Shown here in pieces: positions 34,983 to 43,230 of a DNA stretch of 64,000 nucleotides. Below the pieces are notes generated by a model. That model had not been told where the DNA came from. It saw only the letters and a list, made by a program, of their open reading frames with translations, and made no database searches. The position numbers and the translations under genes were made by a program. The DNA comes from Flavobacterium aciduliphilum (GTDB lineage: Bacteria > Bacteroidota > Bacteroidia > Flavobacteriales > Flavobacteriaceae): positions 445,369 to 509,368 of the forward strand of contig NZ_QLSZ01000001.1 in the NCBI RefSeq assembly GCF_003268855.1. Direction: 5' to 3'. Numbering within the stretch: position 1 is the stretch's first letter; each line of letters starts with the position of its first letter.

Positions 34983-35951
34983 ATGAGAAAATGGGATACT
35001 TCAGATGATATTGTCGCTTTTTACCTTTATAAATTTGGCACTGTAGAAGAAATAAAAAAATCATCATTAATACTAGATATAAAATTAACTTCTTTAAAAA
35101 TGAGAATTAGTAATTTTGCCTATTTAGATAACAAAAATGGTTTAGATAATTATGCTAAACAATCAAGGGAAGTGTATAATAAATATCGAAATTATTCAAA
35201 TTTTGAACTTAAAAAAATATTTGATGAAATTATTAATAGCAAAACAGTAAAATCAAAAAGTAAAAATATAAAATTAACTAATCAAATTAAAAAACAAGAG
35301 CAAAAAGATGCTAATACACCAAAAAGTGAATACAATCAAGTAAGGTTAAGAGAAGAACGCTGTAAACTTATAAATAAAAACAAATCAATAGTTGAATCTA
35401 ACAAACCAAAAGGTTTACTTGGTATATTTAAAAAAGCTACCCCTTTAACTGAGCAACAAAAGAAGATAATAGATAAGAATATAGCCAGAATTAGAGAGAT
35501 AAATGAAATACTTAGTAATCCTGATTTAATAACTCCTAGAACAGATAAGCAAAGGAAAAAAAACAGAGTATCAAAGGCTAACATGGAAAGAAGTAATAAA
35601 AATGCTGAACTCATCAAAGAAACGGGTCCATTAATTGATAATAAAAATGAAAAATCAAAAAAAACTAATTGTCAAAAATTAAAAGATAATTTTGAAGAAT
35701 ATTTAATTGATAATGGATATAGTCAATACACTCCTTCAGGAAAACCATCTACAGTTTATGACTATATTAAAAGAGTTGAAAAAATTTGTGATAGAGAAGG
35801 AATTTCAATAGAAGATCTTTCAGTAAACATTAATTTTTATGTAAAAAAATATGATACTGATGGTGTTGAAGCTGAATTTGGAAGAAAAAGTAACAATGCA
35901 TTTATTAGTTCTCTTAAAAGATTTAAAGAATTTTGTAAAAAAGAGAACTAA
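34983..35951 (+). CDS. Three-part protein: HNH-associated N-terminal domain, basic linker, SAM-like C-terminal domain
   Basis: A 322-residue, Lys-rich protein. The N-terminal about 70 residues (RKWDTSDDIVAFYLYKFGT, then LKMRISNFAYLDNKNGLDN) resemble the helical domain that precedes HNH nuclease domains in many restriction-type proteins, but no nuclease motif follows. Residues 90-220 are charged and probably helical or disordered. The last about 90 residues (NCQKLKDNFEEYLIDNGYS to FISSLKRFKEFCKK) look like a SAM-like core-binding domain of tyrosine recombinases without a catalytic domain. A DNA-binding role is likely; function unknown. Last gene of the sigma factor run. Confidence 0.6.
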   Translation: MRKWDTSDDIVAFYLYKFGTVEEIKKSSLILDIKLTSLKMRISNFAYLDNKNGLDNYAKQSREVYNKYRNYSNFELKKIFDEIINSKTVKSKSKNIKLTNQIKKQEQKDANTPKSEYNQVRLREERCKLINKNKSIVESNKPKGLLGIFKKATPLTEQQKKIIDKNIARIREINEILSNPDLITPRTDKQRKKNRVSKANMERSNKNAELIKETGPLIDNKNEKSKKTNCQKLKDNFEEYLIDNGYSQYTPSGKPSTVYDYIKRVEKICDREGISIEDLSVNINFYVKKYDTDGVEAEFGRKSNNAFISSLKRFKEFCKKEN

Positions 35952-36028
35952 AACTACTATATCTAGGATTTTACTAAAAAGTCAGGTCCTTTAAACTGAG
36001 TAATTTGAATAATAATAGTATTTTAAAA

Positions 36029-36176
36029 CCCCGATAGCGCGGATTTGCAATCCGTGACCACAATCAAATTCAAAACAAATCTAACAAAAAAATTACAACT
36101 TTTTATGGTTGAAGTTTGTGTGTTTTTATGCTCTTTGTGGGCAAGGAATACAATTCCGCGCTATCCGTTGTGGGGC
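36029..36176. repeat. REP-like inverted pair enclosing dispersed repeat copy 2
   Basis: gatagcgcggattt (36033-36046) is matched by an inverted copy aattccgcgctatc (36152-36165) with one mismatch. The left copy forms a perfect hairpin (CGGATT-TGC-AATCCG, 36040-36054). Between them 36060-36119 repeats the sequence at 32431-32490. This resembles the paired REP units mobilised by REP-associated transposases in Bacteroidetes. No transposase is present here. Confidence 0.6.
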
Positions 36177-36193
36177 ATATCTGCGCCATTTGG

Positions 36194-36340
36194 GTAAACT
36201 ATATACCGTTTTATAAAAACTAATAATATTTTGACGCAAACTATATATCCTTTTGAGTAAACGATATACCGTTTTGTAAAAAGGAATACCCTTTTGAAGC
36301 AAACTATATATGGTTTTATGAAAACCGTTCACATTTTCAA
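36194..36340. repeat. 21-bp tandem repeat, seven degenerate units
   Basis: Units start at 36194, 36215, 36236, 36257, 36278, 36299 and 36320. The best preserved share TAAACTATATACCGTTTT; units 2 and 5 are diverged. The period is strictly 21 bases (7 codons). On the minus strand it keeps a 68-residue frame open with repeated KTVYSL, but the frame has no other sign of being a gene. Confidence 0.75.
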
Positions 36341-36394
36341 TCCAACGCTACATTTTTTCAGGTGTGTATTTTAGAGTCATACAACATATTCATA

Positions 36395-36430
36395 AAAAAA
36401 GGACGTTCTACAAATGAACGTCCTTTTACT
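36395..36430 (-). terminator. Terminator of the HtrA-like protease gene
   Basis: aaaaggacgttc (36397-36408) pairs perfectly with gaacgtcctttt (36416-36427), with T runs on both sides. Confidence 0.85.
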
Positions 36431-36450
36431 ATTTTTTTTTAAAGCGGGTT

Positions 36451-37842
36451 TTATATTATAATTCGAATAATTTGCCCCATTTTGTTCATCATTTCAATAT
36501 TAAAGCTTTGGTTTTCGTCTTTATCCGAAGCGATTTTAGACACGGTTTCTATATCGCTCGCTTTGACCCCGTCTATAGTCAAAATAATACTTCCTTTTAA
36601 ATCGTTTTGATAGGGTTTCAAGCGCTCATTATTCACCTCTTTGATTTTTACACCATAGTCAATGTTAAATTTCTTTTTGTCGCCACTGTCTAAATTCTCC
36701 AATTCTAAACCTTTAAAGTCGGCATTAATCATGTCGTTTTTGGCCAGTACTACAGGAATCACTTGGGTTTTGTTGTTTCTAATAAAGGTTACTTGTACTT
36801 TATCATTAGGCCTTTTTGTACTGATGTATCCTGTCAATTCGGGATAGGACGAAATGGTTTGGTTGTCCAATTTAACAATGACATCTCCTTTTTGTAAACC
36901 CGCTTTTTCCGCACCAGAATTCTTGATAACCTTGGTTACATAATACCCTTGCGATTGTTTGATGCCCAATTCTTTTGAAGTAGGCCCGTTGAGTTCGTTT
37001 CCTACCACACCCAATACGCCGCGTTGCACATTTCCAAACTCCATGATGTCTTCAATGATTTTTCTAGTTATATTGGAAGGAATCGCAAACGAATACCCTG
37101 CATAACTCCCTGTAGGCGACGAAATCATGGTGTTGATGCCTATAAGTTCCCCACGAGTATTGACAAGTGCCCCTCCCGAGTTCCCTGGATTGACCGCAGC
37201 ATCTGTTTGAATAAAAGACTGAATGCCATTAGTATCTAGGTTTCGGGCTTTAGCAGAAACAATTCCTGCGGTTACGGTCGAGGTTAAATTATAGGGATTC
37301 CCCACAGCCAAAACCCATTCCCCTACACGAACTTGGTCTGAATCGGCAAAGGTAGAATACGGCAATTTCTCATCGGCATCAATTTTCAAAAGGGCAATAT
37401 CCATTTTAGAATCGGTACCAATCAATTTGGCTTTGTAGACTTTTTTATTGTTTAACGTTACTTCCAATTCGGTAGCATCTTTAATCACATGGTTGTTGGT
37501 TACAATATAACCATCTTCAGAAATAATCACACCCGAACCGGTTCCGATTTGTTCTTGTTGTTGTCCGCCGCCTCTAGAGCCATAAAAGAACTCCATAATG
37601 GGGTTGTACACGGTTCTAATAGATACGTTTTTTACGTGCACAACCGTGTGCACCGATTTGTCAGCCGCTGAAGTAAAATCAATGTTTTCCGCACCCAAAC
37701 CTACGGCTTTTCCATAGTAGGATGGGGCCTCGGTAACTATACTGTTTCGGTTAGAGCCTTTTTCGATAAACAATTTATAAGCTCCAAGTGTGGTAGCGCC
37801 ACTCATTAATGATACTAAAAATAAACTTGATAATCGTTTCAT
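36451..37842 (-). CDS. Periplasmic serine protease/chaperone, HtrA (Do) family
   Basis: A 463-residue envelope quality-control protease. An N-terminal signal/anchor (LSSLFLVSLMSGATTLGAYKLF) precedes the trypsin-like domain with the triad His in TNNHVI, Asp in KMDIALLKID and Ser in AVNPGNSGGALV. Two PDZ domains follow (about 260-350 and 380-460; the first with GYYVTKVIKNSGAEKAGLQ). Length and layout match DegP/DegQ. It is divergent from dapF, and a -7-like TAATTTTG lies on the minus strand at 37878-37871. Confidence 0.93.
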   Translation of the reverse strand: MKRLSSLFLVSLMSGATTLGAYKLFIEKGSNRNSIVTEAPSYYGKAVGLGAENIDFTSAADKSVHTVVHVKNVSIRTVYNPIMEFFYGSRGGGQQQEQIGTGSGVIISEDGYIVTNNHVIKDATELEVTLNNKKVYKAKLIGTDSKMDIALLKIDADEKLPYSTFADSDQVRVGEWVLAVGNPYNLTSTVTAGIVSAKARNLDTNGIQSFIQTDAAVNPGNSGGALVNTRGELIGINTMISSPTGSYAGYSFAIPSNITRKIIEDIMEFGNVQRGVLGVVGNELNGPTSKELGIKQSQGYYVTKVIKNSGAEKAGLQKGDVIVKLDNQTISSYPELTGYISTKRPNDKVQVTFIRNNKTQVIPVVLAKNDMINADFKGLELENLDSGDKKKFNIDYGVKIKEVNNERLKPYQNDLKGSIILTIDGVKASDIETVSKIASDKDENQSFNIEMMNKMGQIIRIII

Positions 37843-37947
37843 AATTCAAACCTTATTTAGTTAGACCTTTCAAAATTATGAATTTATAAATCGCAAAAAA
37901 AGGGTTTAACGCTCGTTTAACATTCTTTAACTTCTCGTTAATATTTG

Positions 37948-37955
37948 TAAATTTG
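37948..37955 (+). promoter_or_regulatory. -7 element TAAATTTG of the dapF run
   Basis: Perfect TAnnTTTG 17 bases upstream of the dapF ATG. The -33 element is weak (TTAAC). The short leader fits. Confidence 0.5.
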
Positions 37956-37971
37956 TACTTATTTTTGAACC

Positions 37972-38754
37972 ATGACTGTACAATTTTATAAATACGAAGG
38001 AACAGGAAATGATTTTATCATGATTGATAATCGTCAAAATTTTTTCCCTAAAAACGATATCAAACTAATTGAAAGATGGTGTCATCGCCGTTTTGGTATT
38101 GGGGCAGATGGGCTCATTCTTTTAGAAAACGACGCCCAATCCGATTTTAAAATGGTGTATTATAACTCTGATGGGCGAGAAAGCACCATGTGTGGTAATG
38201 GCGGAAGATGTATTGTTGCTTTTGCTAAACAAATTGGAGTGATTGACAACAAAACGCGATTTAATGCAGTAGATGGTCTGCATGAGGCAACCATTCAGGA
38301 AGACGGCAAAGTATCGCTGCAAATGAAATCGGTTCCTGCTGTTGCCGTACACGAGGAATATGTCTTTTTAGATACGGGCTCCCCACACCATGTTACCTTA
38401 GTTCAAGATCTCGAAAACTTTGATGTTCAAAAAAACGGAGCTGCCATTCGGTATTCGTCACTGTATGGAGCTGCCGGTTCTAATGTAAATTTTGTATCTC
38501 AAATTTCTGAAAATCATTTTAGATTGCGCACCTACGAGCGCGGCGTGGAAGATGAAACCTTGTCTTGTGGCACTGGCGCAACGGCAACGGCTATTGCGAT
38601 GCATGTGTTAGGAAAAACAACGTCTAATAGAATTGATTTGGATGTAGAAGGTGGTCGTCTTCAGGTTGCTTTTGAAAAAGTGAACAATACATTTACTCAG
38701 GTTTTTTTAGAAGGCCCTGCAACCTTTGTCTATGAAGGTACGATGACGTTATAA
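37972..38754 (+). CDS. dapF: Diaminopimelate epimerase
   Basis: Converts LL- to meso-diaminopimelate for lysine and peptidoglycan. 260 residues in two pseudo-symmetric halves. The two active-site cysteines are present in MCGNGGRC (near residue 71) and SCGTGATA (near residue 200). N-terminal FYKYEGTGNDFIMIDN is canonical. First gene of a rightward run with GNAT, mltG and DUF2279 genes, all tightly spaced. Confidence 0.95.
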   Translation: MTVQFYKYEGTGNDFIMIDNRQNFFPKNDIKLIERWCHRRFGIGADGLILLENDAQSDFKMVYYNSDGRESTMCGNGGRCIVAFAKQIGVIDNKTRFNAVDGLHEATIQEDGKVSLQMKSVPAVAVHEEYVFLDTGSPHHVTLVQDLENFDVQKNGAAIRYSSLYGAAGSNVNFVSQISENHFRLRTYERGVEDETLSCGTGATATAIAMHVLGKTTSNRIDLDVEGGRLQVAFEKVNNTFTQVFLEGPATFVYEGTMTL

Positions 38755-38772
38755 TTTTTTATAAAAAAACGT

Positions 38773-39306
38773 ATGAGAACAACACTCCAAGGTTCTTTAG
38801 TCTATTTGCGTGCTTTAGAACCCGAAGATTTATCATTTATTTATGCTATTGAAAACGATGAAGCCATTTGGCACGTTAGCAATACGCAAACCCCATACAG
38901 CAAGTTTTTAATTCGACAATATCTTGAAAATGCACATCAAGATATCTATGAAGCCAAACAACTGCGCTTGGCAATTTGCAATAGCGCCTCGGGGGAAACG
39001 ATAGGTCTGATTGACCTATTCGAATTTGACCCAAAAAACAGGCGCGCAGGAATAGGCATTGTTATTCAAAATCAAGAAAATAGAGCGCAAGGTAATGGAA
39101 AAGAAGCCTTAAAATTATTGATAGACTATGCTTTCACCCACTTGCACTTGCATCAACTTTTTGCAAATATAGCTATTGACAATGTCGTTAGTCTAAACCT
39201 TTTTACTACTTTTGGGTTTCAAAAAATTGGAGTAAAAAAAGATTGGGTATTTACTAATCATTCGTATCAAGACGAGGTTTTGTTACAACTCATAAATCAA
39301 AAATAA
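38773..39306 (+). CDS. GNAT acetyltransferase, RimJ/RimL/SpeG type
   Basis: A 177-residue N-acetyltransferase that uses acetyl-CoA. LVYLRALEPEDLSFIYAIEN opens the fold, IGLIDLFEFDPKNRRAGIGI gives the central strands and NRAQGNGKEALKLL is the pyrophosphate-binding motif A (Q/RxxGxG/A). The acceptor could be a polyamine or a ribosomal N terminus; this cannot be decided. It lies 18 bases after dapF and one base before mltG. Confidence 0.88.
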   Translation: MRTTLQGSLVYLRALEPEDLSFIYAIENDEAIWHVSNTQTPYSKFLIRQYLENAHQDIYEAKQLRLAICNSASGETIGLIDLFEFDPKNRRAGIGIVIQNQENRAQGNGKEALKLLIDYAFTHLHLHQLFANIAIDNVVSLNLFTTFGFQKIGVKKDWVFTNHSYQDEVLLQLINQK

Positions 39307-39307
39307 C

Positions 39308-40354
39308 ATGGCATTGATGTTGACCAAAAAATCAAAAATAAGAATAGGTATAGGCGCTGGTCTCTTTTTGGCAGTGATACTATTTGGCTATATAAAGTTT
39401 TTTTCAAGCAATACGACTATTACAAAAGAAGAACAATTCGTGACCATTCCAACTGGAGCTACCTATGAGGAAGTAAAACAAATTATGAAACCTCTAGTGG
39501 GTAATTTAAGCGGTTTTGAAATGATGGCTAGCCTTAGAAGTTATGATAAACATGTTAAACCTGGTCGTTTTTTAATCAAAAAAGGAATGGGCAATTTTGC
39601 ACTCGTTGCGGCATTGAGACGAAATATTCCTGTTAAACTTTCCTTCAATAATCAAGAACGTTTGGAAGATTTGTGTGTGCGATTCAGTAGCATGCTTGAA
39701 CCTGACACAACTAAAATGTTAGGTGCGTTTAGAGATTCTGTATTTTTAAAGAAAAATGGGTTTACTAAAGAGAATGTAATCGCAATGTTTATTCCAAACT
39801 CGTATGAATTTTATTGGAATATTTCTGCCGAGAAGTTTCGTGAAAAAATGCTTCAAGAATACCATACTTTTTGGAATAAAGATCGATTGAAAAAAGCAAA
39901 TCAATTGCAATTGACGCCTGTAGAAGTCATGACATTGGCCTCGATTGTTCATAAAGAAACCGTAAAAATAGAGGAGAGACCAAAAGTTGCCCGAGTATAC
40001 CTCAACCGATTGCAACAAGGAATGCCCTTGCAAGCAGATCCTACGGTGATTTATGCGCTAAAATTAAAGCAAAACGATTTTTCTCAAATCATCAAACGTG
40101 TTTTATACAACGATTTGAGCATTCACTCGCCCTACAATACGTATGTAAACATCGGATTGCCTCCGGGGCCAATAGCGCTTCCAGACATTTCTGCGATCGA
40201 CGCTGTGTTGAATCCAGACACTAACGACTACCTTTATTTTTGTGCGAGTGTAGATCGATTTGGTTATCACGAATTTGCTTCAACCTATGCGCAACATCAA
40301 GTGAATGCGAAAAAATATGCCGATTGGTTGAATTCTACAGGAACCAATAGATAA
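39308..40354 (+). CDS. mltG: Endolytic transglycosylase MltG
   Basis: An inner-membrane enzyme that cuts nascent glycan strands and sets their length. One N-terminal membrane helix (IRIGIGAGLFLAVILFGYI), then the LysM-like and YceG catalytic regions. The catalytic Glu lies in TLASIVHKET and the conserved LPPGPIALPDISAIDAVLNP follows. 348 residues, normal. A second ATG three codons in is also possible. Confidence 0.93.
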   Translation: MALMLTKKSKIRIGIGAGLFLAVILFGYIKFFSSNTTITKEEQFVTIPTGATYEEVKQIMKPLVGNLSGFEMMASLRSYDKHVKPGRFLIKKGMGNFALVAALRRNIPVKLSFNNQERLEDLCVRFSSMLEPDTTKMLGAFRDSVFLKKNGFTKENVIAMFIPNSYEFYWNISAEKFREKMLQEYHTFWNKDRLKKANQLQLTPVEVMTLASIVHKETVKIEERPKVARVYLNRLQQGMPLQADPTVIYALKLKQNDFSQIIKRVLYNDLSIHSPYNTYVNIGLPPGPIALPDISAIDAVLNPDTNDYLYFCASVDRFGYHEFASTYAQHQVNAKKYADWLNSTGTNR

Positions 40355-40358
40355 ATAC

Positions 40359-41276
40359 GTGGCTTTGAAACAGGTAAAAAAATTTTTTCTGTTTTTTTTC
40401 TTGAGCTATGGTCTCTGCCAAGGACAGTCTCTAAATCTTTTTTTAAAACCTTCGGATAGTTTGAATTCGAGCCGAAGAACCACGGTTGTAGTTACCGAAA
40501 CAGCATTAGCGTCCTCAGCCTTAATTGGATTAAACCAATTGTGGTATGCTCAATACCCGCGTTCTAAGTTTCATACAGTAGATGATAGCGCAGAATGGTT
40601 GCAGATGGATAAATTCGGACACTTTTACTCCACCTATCATATGGGTGCAATGGGATACAACGCTTTAGCTTGGTCTGGAGCCCATGAAGCTTCAAGACTA
40701 CTTTATGGCGCAACGCTAGGTGTAGGCTTCATGACCGTTGTCGAAGTTTTAGACGGTCACTCTTCTGAATGGGGATTTTCATGGAGCGATATGGCAGCGA
40801 ATGTATCGGGAGCTTCCCTATTTGTTTCCCAACAACTTTTATGGAAAGAACAACGAATTGTTCCAAAATTTTCATTCCATCAGACCTCATACGCTGCTAT
40901 TCGACCCAACGTTTTAGGAACGTCATTAAGTCAGCAAATATTGAAAGATTACAACGGACAGACGTATTGGTTTTCAGGAAATATTCGGTCTTTTTTTAAA
41001 ACTTCAAAAGTACCTACTTGGCTCAATCTTGCCCTTGGCTATGGTGCAGAGGGCATGATTTCTGGAAAAGAATCATTTAACGATTCAGCTTCCTATCCTG
41101 TATTTCAAAGATATAGACAATTTTATTTAAGTTTGGATGTAGATTTTACGAAAATTCGTACAAAATCACAGGTTCTTAAAACAGTTTTCGCTCTTTTTAA
41201 TTCTTTAAAGGTTCCTTTTCCAACCCTTGAATTAAACGATAAAGGCGCCTTAAAAGGGCATTTATTTTATTACTAA
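40359..41276 (+). CDS. DUF2279 envelope protein
   Basis: A 305-residue exported protein of the DUF2279 family, predicted periplasmic or outer-membrane. The start is GTG four bases after the mltG stop; the signal region VKKFFLFFFLSYGLCQGQ follows closely, and no ATG fits better. Conserved blocks are GLNQLWYAQYPRSKFH, LQMDKFGHFYSTYH and HSSEWGFSWSDMAANVSG (several aromatic and acidic residues in helices). Function unknown. It ends the dapF run. Confidence 0.82.
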   Translation: MALKQVKKFFLFFFLSYGLCQGQSLNLFLKPSDSLNSSRRTTVVVTETALASSALIGLNQLWYAQYPRSKFHTVDDSAEWLQMDKFGHFYSTYHMGAMGYNALAWSGAHEASRLLYGATLGVGFMTVVEVLDGHSSEWGFSWSDMAANVSGASLFVSQQLLWKEQRIVPKFSFHQTSYAAIRPNVLGTSLSQQILKDYNGQTYWFSGNIRSFFKTSKVPTWLNLALGYGAEGMISGKESFNDSASYPVFQRYRQFYLSLDVDFTKIRTKSQVLKTVFALFNSLKVPFPTLELNDKGALKGHLFYY

Positions 41277-41301
41277 AAATCGTAATATATTGATTTTCAA
41301 T

Positions 41302-41329
41302 TTGAATTTAAAATAAATGTTTATATTTG
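41302..41329 (+). promoter_or_regulatory. Promoter TTG-N17-TATATTTG
   Basis: TTG at 41302-41304 and TATATTTG at 41322-41329, spaced by 17 bases. It overlaps the first in-frame ATG (41317) of the next gene, which rules out that start. Confidence 0.7.
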
Positions 41330-41361
41330 TCCCGATAATAAAGCCGTTTTTGGCTTTGAAA

Positions 41362-42000
41362 ATGGACAGTATGATAAACAAATGGATGTTTTATTCTGTG
41401 CTTTTTTTTGTAGTGAGTGCCTCTAGTTTTTATTTCAAACCGTTAGAGCCTTACCATCCTAAAAAAACACTAACAGATGTAGACTTTTCCTATCAACTCC
41501 CTTCGATTAAAATAGTTGATTATCAACATCAAAACATGCCTTTCCTTGGAAAAAGGTTTGTAGGTTTTAAAGAGGCCATTGCCGCAAAAGAGTCTTTAGG
41601 ACAGTACAAACTTGTGAATTCTTTGGGGTATATGGGTAAATACCAATTTGGGATTTCAGCACTAAATTTTATTGGAATAAAAAGTAAGGCAGTTTTTCTC
41701 AACAATCCTATGTTACAAGAAGATGCTTTTGTAGCTTTAGTGAGTATAAATAAATACAAACTTGCTGACATCATTAGGGAGTATAAAGGAAAAACAGTGG
41801 ATGGCGTTCGGATAACAGAATCTGGCCTTTTGGCAGCAGCTCATTTGGGAGGCGCACAATCGGTTCGAAAATTCATTACCTCTAGTGGAAAAAAGAAATT
41901 TAAAGACGGATATGGAACGACCATTAAAAGTTATTTAAAACGATTTGCTGGCTATGAAACGCACAATATTCCACCTAAAGAATTTGTAAAAATAGAATAG
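41362..42000 (+). CDS. Lysozyme-like/transglycosylase-like membrane-anchored protein
   Basis: About 212 residues with an N-terminal membrane helix or signal (WMFYSVLFFVVSASSF) and a C-terminal lysozyme-fold domain. AAKESLGQYKLVNSLGYMGKYQFG contains the putative catalytic Glu and the GxYQFG pattern of soluble lytic transglycosylases; AAHLGGAQSVRKFI matches the later helix. It probably acts on peptidoglycan. The ATG at 41317 lies inside the promoter, so 41362 (or 41371) is the start. A small hairpin (aaagcc...ggcttt, about 41340-41357) lies in the leader. Confidence 0.78.
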   Translation: MDSMINKWMFYSVLFFVVSASSFYFKPLEPYHPKKTLTDVDFSYQLPSIKIVDYQHQNMPFLGKRFVGFKEAIAAKESLGQYKLVNSLGYMGKYQFGISALNFIGIKSKAVFLNNPMLQEDAFVALVSINKYKLADIIREYKGKTVDGVRITESGLLAAAHLGGAQSVRKFITSSGKKKFKDGYGTTIKSYLKRFAGYETHNIPPKEFVKIE

Positions 42001-42726
42001 TTACATTTTGTGAATGATAAAAATTGTAGGCCGGTTTTGCAAATCCACCTTTATCTTTTTCCATTCGGAGACACGATGTGTTTTAATAAATTCTGTGGGC
42101 AATGTCAAATCGGTAGCAATGCACAAGTGGGTATTAGGCTGTAGCGTCTGCAACAAATCTTCTACCAATTTATTATTTCTGTAGGGCGTTTCTATAAAAA
42201 GTTGAGATTGATTTTTATCAAAAGACAGCTTTTCATAATTTTTTATGGCTGATTTTTTTTCAGATTTATCTATAGGTAAATACCCATTAAAAGCAAAACT
42301 TTGTCCATTCATTCCTGACCCCATCATCGCTAGTAAAATTGAAGATGGACCAACGAGTGGCACAACTTGTATGTTTTTTTCATGAGCTAATTTTACGATT
42401 ACCGCACCTGGGTCGGCAACACCAGGACACCCCGCTTCACTCATGAGCCCAATGCTTGTTCCTTCTAAACAAGGCTTCAACATGCTTTGATGTTCTTCTA
42501 GGGCAGTGTGTTTGTTTAGAGTGCTTATTTTTAGATTGGCCTGAACTTTTTCAGGGAGGATGCTCTTAATAAATTTTCGTGCTGTTTTTTCGTTTTCTAC
42601 AATATAAGTATCAAGAAAAGCAATCGTATTTTTTACGGGAATTGGCAATACATCTAAAGGATTATTTTCTCCGAGGGTGGTAGGAATGAGGTATAATTTC
42701 CCTTTTATGGTATTCATATTAGCCAT
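42001..42726 (-). CDS. RsmI-like SAM-dependent methyltransferase (tetrapyrrole methylase fold)
   Basis: A 241-residue enzyme of the RsmI/CbiF superfamily. KLYLIPTTLGENNPLDVLP opens the fold and the Gly-rich SAM loop is visible as GLMSEAGCPGVADPGAVIV, with VVPLVGPSSILLAMMGSGM after it. True RsmI 2'-O-methylates C1402 of 16S rRNA, but this shorter Bacteroidetes subfamily is distinct, so the rRNA target is not certain. Its start overlaps the end of the phosphatase gene upstream by 8 bases. Confidence 0.85.
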   Translation of the reverse strand: MANMNTIKGKLYLIPTTLGENNPLDVLPIPVKNTIAFLDTYIVENEKTARKFIKSILPEKVQANLKISTLNKHTALEEHQSMLKPCLEGTSIGLMSEAGCPGVADPGAVIVKLAHEKNIQVVPLVGPSSILLAMMGSGMNGQSFAFNGYLPIDKSEKKSAIKNYEKLSFDKNQSQLFIETPYRNNKLVEDLLQTLQPNTHLCIATDLTLPTEFIKTHRVSEWKKIKVDLQNRPTIFIIHKM

Positions 42727-43186
42727 GCGTTTCTAGTAATTTTTTTGCAATAACATCAGTAGCCTCGTCAAGCATCTCAAAAACCATATCAAACCCGTTT
42801 TGCAAACCATAATAGGGATCGGGAACATCGACGTGTTCTCCGGGAAAAAGAGCTTCTAGTATCAGGCTAACTTTACTTTTGTGTGCCTCATTTTTGGCCA
42901 TTGCCATCACATCGCTATAGTTTGAATTGTCCATAACATAAATGTAATCAAATGTATCTAAATGAGCTGGCGTAAAAAGTTGCCCTCTCTGAGCACTAAT
43001 ATCAATACCGTTCTTTAAACTGGTGGCAATAGATCGCTCATCGGGATGTTTGCCCACATGCCAAGGGCCAGTACCCGCAGAATCAACTACAAAAGTGTCT
43101 TTAGGGAGTTTAGCAGCCAACAACCCTTCAGCGATTGGTGACCGGCAAATATTTCCTAAGCACACCATTAATATTTTTATTGCCAT
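42719..43186 (-). CDS. Low-molecular-weight protein tyrosine phosphatase
   Basis: A 155-residue phosphatase. The P-loop CLGNICRS (Cys near residue 9) with the HCX5R(S) pattern and the general acid in VPDPYYG near residue 121 are present, as in LMW-PTPs that reverse bacterial tyrosine-kinase action. It follows dnaA on the same strand with 44 bases between and overlaps the RsmI-like gene. Pairing with dnaA is common in Flavobacteria and may only reflect operon conservation. Confidence 0.92.
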   Translation of the reverse strand: MAIKILMVCLGNICRSPIAEGLLAAKLPKDTFVVDSAGTGPWHVGKHPDERSIATSLKNGIDISAQRGQLFTPAHLDTFDYIYVMDNSNYSDVMAMAKNEAHKSKVSLILEALFPGEHVDVPDPYYGLQNGFDMVFEMLDEATDVIAKKLLETHG

Positions 43187-43230
43187 GAATGATTAATATT
43201 TATGGGGTTCAAAGGTATAAAATACAACTA

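Noticed and set aside
36126..36332. 68-codon frame on the minus strand with repeated KTVYSL
   Set aside because: The frame exists only because the 21-bp tandem repeat has a period divisible by three. It runs into the REP-like element and has no promoter or family signal.
36194..36340. CRISPR array
   Set aside because: The repeats are contiguous at a 21-bp period with no unique spacers, and no cas genes are present.
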